NCBI GenBank assembly: GCA_037952775.1
Contig: JBANAY010000003.1
Span: forward strand, 5,022,001 to 5,086,000
Reading direction: 5' to 3'
Source of the DNA: Clonostachys chloroleuca
Lineage: Eukaryota; Ascomycota; Sordariomycetes; Hypocreales; Bionectriaceae
Length of the DNA: 64,000 nucleotides
Shown: piece by piece, positions 34,336-45,680 of the stretch
Numbering within the stretch: position 1 is the first letter of the stretch
Layout of the letters: each line of letters begins with the position of its first letter
Notes under the pieces: generated by a model
What the model saw: the letters and a program-made list of their open reading frames with translations, nothing else
The model's database searches: none
What the model was told of the DNA's origin: nothing
Position numbers and translations under genes: made by a program

Positions 34336-35818
34336 ATGCCAGGCGTTTCCAGACGGAAAGGGGGATGCATCTCATGCAGAGCTGGTAGGGTGAAGGTAGG
34401 CATGTCTTCTACTTGAACTGGTCTTCCGAGACCCTAGCTTGAAATCTCAAATATAACTAACCACAAACGTGTTACTGGAGGGTTTACAGTGCGATGGTGG
34501 CAGCCCTTGTGAAAGATGCAAATTCAGAAGGACAGAATGCAAGCCCTATTTACGCGACTTCATTTTTATTCAACAACCATTTCCAAATTCAACACAAGAA
34601 CAACCAGCAATTTCAAAGCGTACCCAGCGGGAGCGTGAACCCTGCTCTTTGCCCCTACAACACCATTCAGTGCCTTGGCGAAGAACGTTGGAGGCGTTTG
34701 CAAGCAGCGGAACCGTGAACTACAAGCAAGTCGTCGCCCAATATGTAGAACGTTGCCCAAAAGGCCCGAAGACGGGTGGCGGCTTCCTGTTCTGGTCTTC
34801 TCTCTCCTGGATGCAGTACCTTTGTACGAGCATTAATGATTCCATTTCCCTTCGAGATTCCGGGATTGCGGTAGCTATCGCTAGCCTAGCTCGCGGTCAA
34901 GGAGACGAGGTGTTGCTAAGAAATGCAGATGCTTTTTATCTTCAAGCATTGGGGGCCCTCCACAAAGATCTTTGCAACACCAAGAATCACCTTTGCGATG
35001 CAACACTACATGCATGTCAGGCCATTAACCTTTACCAATTCACCGGTCACAATCATACAATGGCTGAATGGACCACTCATGCTAAGGGACTGGCTCAGAT
35101 CCTGCGGCTACGAGGTCCTGCAGCACACACATCCGGTGTAGGACAGGCCATATTCGAAAGCTGTCAAATAAATCTTATTATCGCTGCTCTGTGCCAACAA
35201 GAGGAGACCTTCCTAGCTCAAGATTCGTGGAAATCCTTGTCCTTGTCCATCGAAACAAATAACCAATTTGATAGAATTGTCGACATTGTAATGGGGCTAC
35301 CAAGCCTAGTAGCGAGAGGCAAAGTTCTTGATAGCTGGGAAGATTCTGGCGACAAGGACAACACCCGAAGCGTCTTGTTCGAACAGTGTGTGAACCTGAT
35401 GAGAGAGCTCAAAGCATGTTATGGCGCGCTTCCTGCGAGCTCAAGAGACCCGCCTCTAGTTCGTCGGCCATTGCTACTTCCGATTCTACAGGCAAATAGT
35501 GTAGAGGAAGTGTTCGAGGATACCTACGAATTTTCTAGTGTTGGTTCCGGGCAGATGCACATATTATATTTTGCCTTCTTAACACTGGTCTATTACCTCA
35601 TCCAACGCTATAACCTGGCTTTATACACGAGACAAAAACTGGTACACCCGCCTTTAATTCTCCAGCCCTCGCATGGTCGTATGTCTGTGTCCATGATTGA
35701 CAGCCCCATTACAAAAGGCATTAAGATAACCCAACAACGCATGTCTTCCCGGGTAACATATAGACGTCCCATTTGGCTATGTGAAGCACGATTCCGTCAG
35801 TGGCACACCTTGACCTAA
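34336..35818 (+). CDS. Zn(II)2Cys6 transcription factor
   Basis: A 462-residue model: exon 34336-34395 (20 codons), an intron of 94 nt, and exon 34490-35818. The zinc cluster spans the intron with Cys11, 14, 21, 27, 30 and 37 (spacing 2-6-5-2-6). The rest fits the fungal-specific factor family with little linker. Features include YVERCPKGPKTGGGFLFWSS, SAxY-like helices around LHACQAINLYQFTGH, and a hydrophobic block HILYFAFLTLVYYLIQRY. The last 60 residues read less like the family and may reflect a missed intron or a frame running into foreign sequence: the antisense of 35720-35745 shares a 26-nt core with 37790-37830. Target genes are unknown. Confidence 0.8.
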
Positions 35819-36800
35819 CACATCCTCGCCAGCTCAACTGGTTTATCGGTTATTTGCCTTATCAGAATCATTGGCCAAGATGAAGTATCCCTGTCAGTGT
35901 GATACTACATGCATCATCCCGGCTAGGCGTATGACCATCACCCGACCAGGCTCCTGCCAACCAGCGGTATTTGAGACAAGGCGTACTCCGTACAGACACT
36001 CATTTCAACTACAAACTCTAAACGTACTCAGAATTCATACGGTCGTGCTGGGCCTCTAGATTTTTACTCGCTTGTCGGAGAGCAGTATAGTGGACACCAC
36101 TCGCTATGAATAGATATTGATTTGCAGCTGTCAAAGCTCAATTGCAGTACAAGTGGAAAAACTAGCGGTCCATGCAAACACCCGGAACGCTTATTAGCCT
36201 CGAATAAATTAGCGTCTTGGCAGGGGGGCTCATTCCTGCCCTGGTGTTGATTCTCAGGGAGGCTGTGGTCCCTTCCAGCGCCTATATGACATAAGAAATA
36301 CATTCTAATTATTATTCAGAAGATAATCAAGCCAAAAATAGATTGCTAGTTTGCATAAGGTCCACGCTAAACCTCTCTTTATTTAGAATATTACACAACT
36401 GTGTTGGACAAGGATGCCTATCGGAGTGTCCATATATCTACCTAGGCAAGAGGGGTAACATTGCATACCAAACTAGTACTCTGATCTAGAAAATGACCAT
36501 AATTCAGGTATGTAACGTCCTATGATATCACTTGGTTGCTAGGGTGAGATGTGAAGAGCTAACAAATAAGGTAGGGCTATAACATCAGCCACAATATAAA
36601 ATATAAAGGGAAGGGGAGAGCTCCTGGATTATCCAAAAAAGCCTTTCTTTATTGTTTCCCACCCACCGCCATTTGAAATAGGCTTTTAGTAGCCCTGACC
36701 AATAGGTATGAAGCTAAACCTACTCATCTGCTAGTATATTAATTAAATCAATGCCAACTAGGACTATCTATAATTCGGGTACCTGCAGTTCGATTTTGAT
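35819..36800. other. Intergenic region, nothing recognised
   Basis: Just under 1 kb without a gene. It is moderately AT-rich, especially toward 36750. No repeat or RNA gene is seen. Confidence 0.5.
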
Positions 36801-37463
36801 ATGGCAACTGAAACTACATTTATTGACCCTTGCAATCAAGATAATGATTTTGGTCCATTCGCATTCATTACACATACACTAATTCATGATGGCAAAGGTC
36901 GAATGACGAAACTTAACCTTACTATCCGCGATCGCGATATAGTTATCTGTTTCTCATTTGATGAGAGTACTGTCCGTGTTCTACACCTCCAGTGTGTACG
37001 TGAGGATACAGTTGCATTAGCACAAATCGCTATTGAGGAGGTCTTTGATGAGCTGAAATCACTGGATGATGCCAATAACACCCGATTTAAAAGATTAGCA
37101 CAGCTGATGAAAGAGGATGTTGAGGATATGGTTCATCATGAATTTCATAGCTTTATTATCACACAGGCAAAGAGACGCAAACTTAAGTTTGATTGGGTAG
37201 AAGGGGGTTACTCACGGACGAGATTGCGGGCTATCCGTATGTCGATAGGCTTAGTGTTAAGGTTGCGTGAAAACGGTGCTTGGGATATGGTAGGTGGAGA
37301 ACGTGTTGGACTTGGGTCAAGGGAATTTGAAGCTAAGGAGAAAGCGGAGAGAAAAGAGCGAAAGAAAGGACGAAAGGGACGAAAGGAGCAGAATAAAGAG
37401 AAAGGAAAGGAGAGGCCTTTAAGTGAAGGGACTAATGATCTCGACCCGCAAGTTGGTGTGTAA
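36801..37463 (+). CDS. Hypothetical protein, 220 residues, charged tail
   Basis: A single open frame with ATG at 36801 and stop at 37461-37463, and no need for introns. I recognise no family. The first 130 residues are mixed alpha/beta-looking and acidic (FDELKSLDDANN, EDVEDMVHHEF). A middle block is basic (ITQAKRRKLKFDW, SRTRLRAIRMSIG), and the last 55 residues are an extreme Lys/Arg/Glu/Gly tail with repeated RKGRKG-type units. There is no signal peptide or membrane helix. The tail suggests nucleic-acid binding or nucleolar location, but that is inference. Isolated in a gene-poor region, it may be lineage-specific. Confidence 0.55.
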   Translation: MATETTFIDPCNQDNDFGPFAFITHTLIHDGKGRMTKLNLTIRDRDIVICFSFDESTVRVLHLQCVREDTVALAQIAIEEVFDELKSLDDANNTRFKRLAQLMKEDVEDMVHHEFHSFIITQAKRRKLKFDWVEGGYSRTRLRAIRMSIGLVLRLRENGAWDMVGGERVGLGSREFEAKEKAERKERKKGRKGRKEQNKEKGKERPLSEGTNDLDPQVGV

Positions 37464-40400
37464 TTGTCGGTGTCGCCATCAACAGCTTCCAGGTTGATAG
37501 GGAAAAGGGATATTATTGAGACTGTTACTAAACTAGTAATTACAAGAGGGAGCCGTGAACCCTTGTATCCTCCGGAATCTCCGTGACAGCGGCCTGATGT
37601 CGGACTCTTGAGGTCCTTCAGATATCACGCTTATATATATTCTGCTAGGGATCTTCATGTTCGCATGACCGAGAACCTGACCTTCCTCGGCCTCCACGAT
37701 TGATAGGATCAGAACGCTCTTTGAGCTATCAGACCCGCGCCAATAGCTAGGTACAAGGTTGATCGTTGAGTCGGTGAGTTCACGATAAAAGGCAATAAGA
37801 TAACCCAACAACGCACGTGGGCCCCAAAGCAAGAACCTATTCATACTCTTTGTTTATCAGAAGTAGCAAAGACATGTGATCCTCTACAAACGGCCAGCCA
37901 ATTTTGTATGAGCATACGATGGTGCCTTGAGCATATCGGTAAGCATGATATTGGCCCTTATCACACTGGTTTCTCTCTTTACCTCGCATACAAGTGTTTC
38001 GAAGTAAACCTACCTTCAACCCATCCTCATTTAAATTGGTGTCATCGTCTAATTGCTATGCTCGAGAGCCGAGGCATACAGTACAGAAAGGGGATCATTG
38101 GAATATAAGATGAGTCAGGATTATTTAATTAAATTACGTCTTCATAATTATCATCTAATCAACAAGGAAAGCATCGATTTTGTTATTACTATTACATGGT
38201 GCTCATTATCACGTCTCATCTAGTTTCTTGGTGAATAATATAGGTTGGGAGGTTTTTCTCTATCTCTTCTTCCGTGTGTTGCATCAACAGTGTCCAGAAA
38301 GAAGTATTAGAACAACAAAATCAGGCAATGGCCCGCTTTAACTTTGCAGATATGACTATGAGGCTACTTTTGACAACCCACAGCAAATACCCTCAAAGCA
38401 ACCTCCTGTAGGGCGGAGCTCAATTTATGTTGCTCTGATCTAGGGTTTGGTGCCACCATCGGGAAATGCTTGTTCCATTTTGAATAAGCAGAGCTCTTTC
38501 TCTAGGCTGTCGAGGGCCACGCATGAGGTCTCGCGCGAGCTATTACTGTGGGATTGGAGGATGAGACGATCTGACAATTGAGTGTACTGGTCTAGGAGGT
38601 ATCGTTGCAGCATTGGTGACGATGGCGTATCCTTGAGACTAGAGGGTCTAGATGATGAGGTCAGCTGTAATCTGATAACACCAACAACATATCGATGCTT
38701 GTTTCAGCTCAGAGAAACTTTTTCAAGAAAGGATGATATTGGCCGTACGTTTGAGAACTTTGCCGAGTCTCTTGGATTCGAGAGGGGCACATCATTCAGC
38801 CCACATTTGGGTGTGAACCTAGTGTATACCACAAGATGGCAACTCAATGGGCTAGGTGCAAATAAATGCACTCGTTATGGATTTGGTGACAAATGAGGAT
38901 TTATTTCTTGACATTTCTAGAAGAAATCCACGGCAGCGATCAGAATTAATATCATCATCACATGATTCTTTCATCCCCATAAAACAAATTCGAGTAACAT
39001 TCCCCGATTTACAAGGGTATCGGAGGACCCATAGCACGAACATAATTGACGCCCTGGACTAGCATAAGAATGTGTTGGTAGCCGCTTGACCTATTTCAAT
39101 CAGGCTAGAATTTTTTTCATCAAATCGCTCAAGACTGTTGGCTAAACCTCTGGTGTTGGAATGTGACTCTCGCAATTATCCGGTCAATAGTGCTTGTTCC
39201 ATGTTTGCTCCCCTTCTTGTCCGTCAGCATCTTCCTTGACTGCCAAGTCTGAAACCCCAACAGAGTCAACCAAAGTGGGGTATTCTCAAGAGCTACAGGA
39301 TCCATGTTACATTGTCGACCCGAAGCAGGTAAATCTCACGAATACGATGCCGGTTTTGGAATATCCCTGTCTCAGGTGGAGTAAGCGCAAGTCTCTTGTT
39401 ATTGGTCTCAACACGAACCGTGTTAGCATAATCATTGACATAGTAGGCGAACCATACAGTTTGCTGAGGCGGACTAGTACAATCAACTGATTTAGAAGCT
39501 GGTAGTCTCAATAGATGGTTTCCCTTTTCTTCAACCACTTAGGATATCAAACTCATAACTATTAGAGTATGTCAAATGTCAAAAGTATCTAAGAATCATA
39601 CTCGCAATGAATTAGTCTGTACTTATTTTTTCTCCATCAACAGGGAATTTTCTAAGTATAGTCCCGGTCTCTCGCAACCGGATTGCAGCTGTTCTAGCAC
39701 TTCTTTCGGAAATTCGCCCCGATCTAGCCGAGACCACCTGCCTTCTTAGTATTCTTGCTCGAGGTTAGGAGATCTTTGATATATATCACCTTACGCGGAT
39801 CGTAGAGGTCGTGGACTGCCTCTTGGACAATTACTCGTCTTTTGTTTTTCGTTTAATCCTCTCTCATTCTCTTAAGTTTAACTAGGTACAGCGGTTTGAA
39901 TTTCTCTTCGTCATTATATTCCCCCTTCAAGCTAGGCCAATAACATGCGTTACTTGACGAATGCTCCCTCGTCATGGTAAATGAATCATACCCTATTAAA
40001 ATGAAGCCCAGAAGACTATACCCATTACATATGAGCTAGGTTGGTAAGAGTGTAGAAATATCGTACCCGGTTTCTATGGAAGAACTCACATCCAGATCCC
40101 CCAAAGACTCAACAGGAATCAGCATCGACAAACAAATGAGCTTCCATAGCCTAGTTAGATAGCAAGAATCAAAATCCTTAACACAGAAATTTGGAACATA
40201 ATTGAAGACACCTTAAACAAGCTGCCATCATTATTCCAATATTCATTCGGCCACAACATCGAAGCTAGCTATAAACTTCTTTATTACAGCATTCTCCTCG
40301 AGTGCGGCTTCCTTGAAATAAAGGCCTACAAGTCCGATTACTCCCTAGTGACTATAAAAAGACCAACCCAGAGACCGGTTACATTCCCACTACCTGGAAT

Positions 40401-40737
40401 TCCTCTCGGAAGCAATTTTAAGTGAAATTTTACAAGGAGAATGCCTTACACTAGGTAGTGTGGATATTTTCTCGTTGACTTTGCTGCAATTGTAAGGAAA
40501 TACTGGGCGTTGACCGACTTCGGTGACTGTGCCTACTATGGAGGTGGCTCCGACATCACGCCATACGCTTGGTCTTATCGTAATAATTCTGGACCCACGA
40601 ATACCGCCCACATCCTCACCGCGCGTTGATAACAGAAAATTACGTTCCAGATCTTGAAATCACTCACATTCCGTAGATCACAAAGCCTCGTGTAATATTT
40701 GCGTACCCTGGCATCATAGAAACTCATCTCTCTCTCC
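37464..40737. other. Long gene-poor stretch with decayed fragments
   Basis: About 3.3 kb without a convincing gene. Short frames at 37533-37844 (minus, 103 codons, ATG start), 38582-38896 (plus), 38856-39062 (plus) and 39194-39490 (plus) look protein-like in places, and neighbouring frames overlap as if one gene had been frameshifted near 38860. None matches a family I know. The last 200 bp act as promoter of the permease gene. Confidence 0.45.
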
Positions 40738-42056
40738 ATGTCCACAATGGATTTCATATCTTCGCGCTCTCTTCTCTCCGCCGTATTCCTGTTTGTTGGA
40801 CTTTATGTCGCTTTTGGAAACAAATTACCTCAGTTACACACAGATGTGTTCTCAAACTCAAAATTAACCCCCAAGATCCTTATTGTTAGCTTGGTATGTG
40901 ATCTTCTCCTATCATCAACCCGAAGTCGGTCATATGCCAATCATGCAAGGCATTGCCTAAATATAGTTCTCTGCGGAAGCCGATGTGTGGTATGAGCACC
41001 TCCCTGGAACCCAATTTGGAGACCTGCAGGCCCAGGCCATCTCTATCCCCGGCTTGAGCCCTCAATACCCCTCGGTGTACTGTACCGCAGACGGGGACAT
41101 CTGCCAGGTCACAACCGGCATGTCGGAGATAAACGCTGCAGCCACCATCACCTCGATCGTTCTGTCCGGGGAATTCGATTTCCTGAAGACATATTTTCTC
41201 ATCGCCGGTATAGCTGGAGTAAACCCAAAGCACGCAACCCTCGGCAGCGTTGCTCTTTCTCAATTCGCAGTCCAGGTTGCCCTGCAGTACGAAATTGATC
41301 CCAGAGAAGTACCGTCACATTGGGAGACAGGCTACTTCTCCTTTGGAACCGACAGCCCTGCTGCTTATCCGACCGAGTTCTACGGCACAGAGGTCTTTGA
41401 GCTAAATGGGGCACTTCGAGACTTGGCGGCTGGCTTTGCCTCACTTGCGACACTGAATGACACTGATTACGCGCAGAGCTACCGCTCCAAGTTCGGTTCA
41501 GCAGGTGAAGCCTACCATGCTGCCACACTGCCACCGGCAGTGGTCAAATGCGACGTGACCACCAGCGATGTCTTTTTTTCAGGTTATCACCTCGGCAATA
41601 CTTTCGAGAAAGTAGTTAGCACTTGGACCAGTGGTCTTGGCAAGTATTGCATGTCGGCTATGGAGGACAATGCCGTCCTCGAGGTGCTAGTTCGTTTCCA
41701 CGTCTCCAACTTGGTGGATTACAACAGGGCTATTCTCCTCCGCACAGGTAAAGAGGTCGATCTTGATTTGATTTGAATATTTTTCGCTAAATCGCTGGCT
41801 AGGGTCCAACTTCGATCGTGCACCGCCTGGGGTGGATGCTGTCACCCATTTACGCGGCGAGCATCTGAATAGTATACAGACTGCTAGGGCCAACATATAT
41901 CTAGCGGGAATAGAAATTGTGAAGGGGATACTCGGGGGATGGGACACGGTGTTTAACCAAGGCGTTCCAGCTTCCAACTATGTCGGTGACATCTGGGGTA
42001 CGCTGGGCGGATCCCCTGACTTTCGGCCTGGTAATGGTTTGAAAGTGAAGGGCTGA
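40738..42056 (+). CDS. Purine nucleoside permease (NUP) family protein
   Basis: A 396-residue model: exons 40738-40893, 40967-41747 and 41803-42056. It starts with MSTMDFISS and a hydrophobic segment (LLSAVFLFVGLYVAFG) that looks like a signal peptide or anchor; the ATG at 40747 is equally possible. The body carries NUP landmarks: PKILIVSLFSAEADVWYE after the first splice, MSEINAAATITSIVLSG, YFLIAGIAGVNPKHATLGSVALSQFAVQ, and a C-terminal GWDTVFNQGVPASNYVGDIWG. Despite the name, the family resembles nucleoside phosphorylases in fold; the Candida member is linked to purine nucleoside uptake. The signal segment suggests a secreted or surface location. It looks intact and stands alone. Confidence 0.88.
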
Positions 42057-42520
42057 GATCTTTCAACATGGCTCTCTTCTGGATACGGCGTTTCGCTGTG
42101 CATCAGTAGGATTTAAATAGACTATAAGAGCAATGATAGTCAAGTTATTTTGCCTTGGGTCGGACGATTTGTGACTGAGTGTCGTGCGCTGGGAACCGTT
42201 GGTTGTGCTTGTCCACCAAGAAGACTTTCTAGACCAATGAATTCCAAGGACGCATGATTGATTGGAGGGGTTTACGTCCACGAAATAGTAATCTTCTCAA
42301 TTCTCACCAATAGTCGACCAATCTTCGCTATTTTGCCCTCGTATGAGCCTTGTATAGGGTAAGTTATCACAACTCCAACCATGTGAGACATGCACAGGGA
42401 TCATGCGACGCGGCTCACTTCCCAGACAGTCTCACATCAACGTAAGTCGCGAGCTCTGAACCCTTAACACAGCAAATAGATCCGCTATACGTCAAACCTA
42501 CGGCAACCATTTGACGGCGG
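42057..42520. other. Intergenic region, nothing recognised
   Basis: A 464-bp spacer between the permease gene and the oxygenase pseudogene. No gene or repeat is seen. Confidence 0.5.
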
Positions 42521-45431
42521 ATGACTTCCAATATGGCGTCTAGGGCATGCCTCGACCCTTCACAAATCGGAGATGAAGATGAAGAAGCCAGGGAGCATCT
42601 GGCTTACGCGCTAGAACAGTTCGAAAGATCCGTCTCCTTCGCTACATTAGGGGCACTTGGAGATGTTTTAGCAGTGAAAATGGGGCTTACACTTTTCGGA
42701 CTTGGCGATCTTGATATGCGTCTTAATGAGGGATATTTGCGCCAAGCCATCGCGCTCTCTCGTCCACGTTATGGAAGTAGTAGGTAGGCTCGCCTTGGCA
42801 AATGTAATACCTAGGAGCTAGATCCTAAGCAGCTCGCTTTTCTCAACCCGGAGTGGAAAGATACGCTCAGAAAGCTAGTTTTCTCTACGGCAAAAGGGCT
42901 CGTGATATCGGATGCCTATTTTGGCACCAAAGCCCATCTTGAAAAGATGCTCATCTGCGGGGAAGGTGCCATCCTTGGCCATAGCTTGTCGTGAGTCTTT
43001 TCTGCAATTCCCGAAAGGTGTCAGACGATACCGAGATGTACATCTAGGGCTAAGAAACCTCCGTATACATTCGCTAGCTTGGCTGTTTTTCTTCCGTCGA
43101 CGTTTAAGGGAGGCGAAGTGACGGTGAGATTTGGCACAAGACTCCAAAGCTTCGAGCCGTCCAAACGGAGCCAGTCGATGTGTTGCTGGTTTTATAACGT
43201 TAAACTTGATTCAAGGCCAGTACCATCAGGTTACAGCTGTGATCTCCTGTATCATCTGACTGCTAAGGAAGGATTCAAAGGATTTGCAGTCCCATCTCTG
43301 GCGGCTCCTCAAGCGATATCGAGGCTCTCGCTCTGTGGGCCAATCTAGACTGCTCTAAGCGCCAGCGAAACTTCCTGCTTCATCAACTTCAAAACCACTA
43401 CTGTGAACCCAGCCCATCACTTGAAGGCTTAAAGCCCTGAGATCTGGCAGTCACCCAGCACTTCCAGTAGAGGTTCTTTTTGTTCACACCGAGAGAGAAA
43501 TTATCCGACCGACCATAAAAAAAGATGATGAGATGCATAAACTTGTTGGACAAAGTCAGTATTCTGGATGGTTTAGATCCGTGTTCAAAGAGCATTACAG
43601 ACTCAGATCCGTCATATCACTTAATGGGGAGATTATTGAAGAAGACTTGGTCCTCCAGACCACGACCTTACACCTCCAGAAAGCATAATCCACAGGAGTC
43701 CATAGAGAGTTCAATAATGATATTATAGAACCTACAGTTGGACACCACTCGGTTCTTGTTGCGCATGAGATTTGACTAACGAATCCCTTAGATGCAACTT
43801 GTATCACGATGGTCGGTTGGAACGGTAGGCATGCAGTAATTTGCTATTTGGAACCACAGGGCTAACTCTCAATTGCTTCAGGCGGTGAATGTCGCTCACC
43901 ATGAATCACTGGTCCACTTCTTTTCAGCTGGGAGTCAAATTGACTTTATCGACTTACCTGTTTACAGCCCCTAGCCTCCAATGAACCTTCTGCTGAAAAT
44001 CTGCCTGCGTCCCAGCCCCCGAGCCAACGTGTTTTACGCACTTGTGGAAGCCTACCAGGACGCATGGGCTGAGCAGAGCGAGTCTGGCACAACGAGCTGG
44101 GCTTCCCAAAGGTATCGTGTACAGCGACTTGCTCCGGGCTGCTGTGCAGCTCGGGTAATTTGAATTTTTCAAGGAAGTTGCCAAAAATAGGGATATGAAT
44201 GACAATGTACCGCTGGCATTCTTCATCTGGCTGTGGGAATGGGTGGGTAATGATGGCAGTGAGGCTGCATCGCGATTCGAGCAGATCCGGGTAGGGTAGG
44301 TGATCATGTCTTATTTTACTCTTCTTTCTAAAGGCAGTAGCTTACCCTTCCTTTCCGAGTAGGTTGCGATATTGTCTTCATTCATATTTTGATGATCTTT
44401 TCGCAGCAATCGAGGCGTTTGCACCTCCAGAGGACAGTGGCCATAACTGTGCTACTATGCTCGAAACCAACTCTGGTACCGAGCCCAAGAGCCTGAACCT
44501 AGGCGTCTGGGCAAATCAGACGGTAGGGCGATGGTCAAAAGTGCGAGATATTTTGGAAATGAGGAATCCTATATCTCAGGGGTGTATGTGTTCCATTTTC
44601 TTCTTCTTCTTTTTTCTGGGAGTTGCTAATAATCAACGATAGTGCTGTCGAAAATATGTCCCAGTGCTTCCTTGATCCGGAGATCATTTTTGGGTTCCTA
44701 TCCCAGACTTACCAAGACGCGATCGAAGGAATTCCTCTGAAAAATGCTGCCGTAGCCGCCCATACCGTGGCTGCTGATCTACTCATCCACGCAAAGCCAG
44801 AAACATGGCGACCCAGGCCAGTTACTGAGAGCGAATTTGGAAAGGGATCACCCGAGGAACGAAGCGCAGTGAAGGGTGAGGACATCGCGGAATTCCTGTG
44901 CATTTTCCTCGAGGACAATCCGGAAGATGATGGATTAGTCTGTGAATTCATGGAAAATCTCATTCAAACACTTCCTGACCTCCATGTGCGGTCACTCACC
45001 AGCCTACGGATACCGTTTCTTTCAGCTCTCACCCACATCCCTGCATCTAACAACATCCCGTTCACTGACCCAGTTTGCCAAAACCTCTATTTGACCTTTA
45101 TTACCAGACTCGTGGACGATTTTGTCGGTCCTGAGCCACCCGAATTAGCGACAATTTGAGAGATACGAAATCACTTGAGATAAACACCAGGGTCCGGAAA
45201 CGGTGGCACAAAAGAAGAGTTGAGGCGGTGGCATTGTTGAAAGCTTTGGACCAGAGCCACCTCAAGTCGCTCCTTGGATCAAAGTATGATATGCTCTTCA
45301 GAATGCAACATTTGATAGTGGCCAAACCTCCGCCTCTTCAGAAGCAGCTCAAAAAATTGGCAGGTGCTACCAATAAATCCTCTGCAACCACGAGAAGAGG
45401 CGCAAAGCGGAAGGCAAAGCAAATGAGCTGA
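42521..45431 (+). pseudogene. Broken 2OG-Fe(II) oxygenase-domain gene
   Basis: Successive frames match one large fungal protein with a prolyl-4-hydroxylase-like domain. They include an N-terminal region with RSVSFATLGALGDVL (42521-42784), LDPKQLAFLNPEWKDTLRKLV (about 42820), PPYTFASLAVFLPSTFKGGEV (about 43060), and SQSMCCWFYNVKLDSRPV with SGYSCDLLYHLTAK. After these come ALALWANLDCSKRQRNFLLH (shifted frame, about 43320), REIIRPTIKKDDEMHKLVGQ, and a helical C-terminus (44639-45158, then another frame to 45431). Frame changes near 43040, 43305, 43430 and 45160 and a stop inside a conserved part (TAA after HLQKA, about 43687) break it. The iron-binding H-x-D site, expected before DTE near 43025, reads S-D-D here. 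Some frame changes may be unrecognised introns, but not all. Confidence 0.65.
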
Positions 45432-45680
45432 TCCTTTCATGACTGGAAGTTTGAGTGTGGGAGTGCCTAGTATTCATGGACGCTTCGCTTTATCTGATCG
45501 GGCCTTGGTGGCTTCTCAGCCAGTCGTCCAGGCACGCCTGCGGTTGACATATAAATTGCCCTGTCACACGGGACTTGGCCGAATTTCAAATAAATTATGG
45601 GCAAGCCTTTAAGGCTTTGACGGCCCATTGTACATTATTGCTCAAAACCAGATTCATATCGAATTAAGTTGATTGATTTA
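45432..45680. other. Convergent 3' flank
   Basis: A short spacer between the ends of the oxygenase pseudogene (plus) and a regulator gene (minus). No separate feature is seen. Confidence 0.5.

Noticed and set aside
38582..39490. Series of short plus-strand frames as one split gene
   Set aside because: They can be chained only by guessing frameshifts, and no domain is recognisable.
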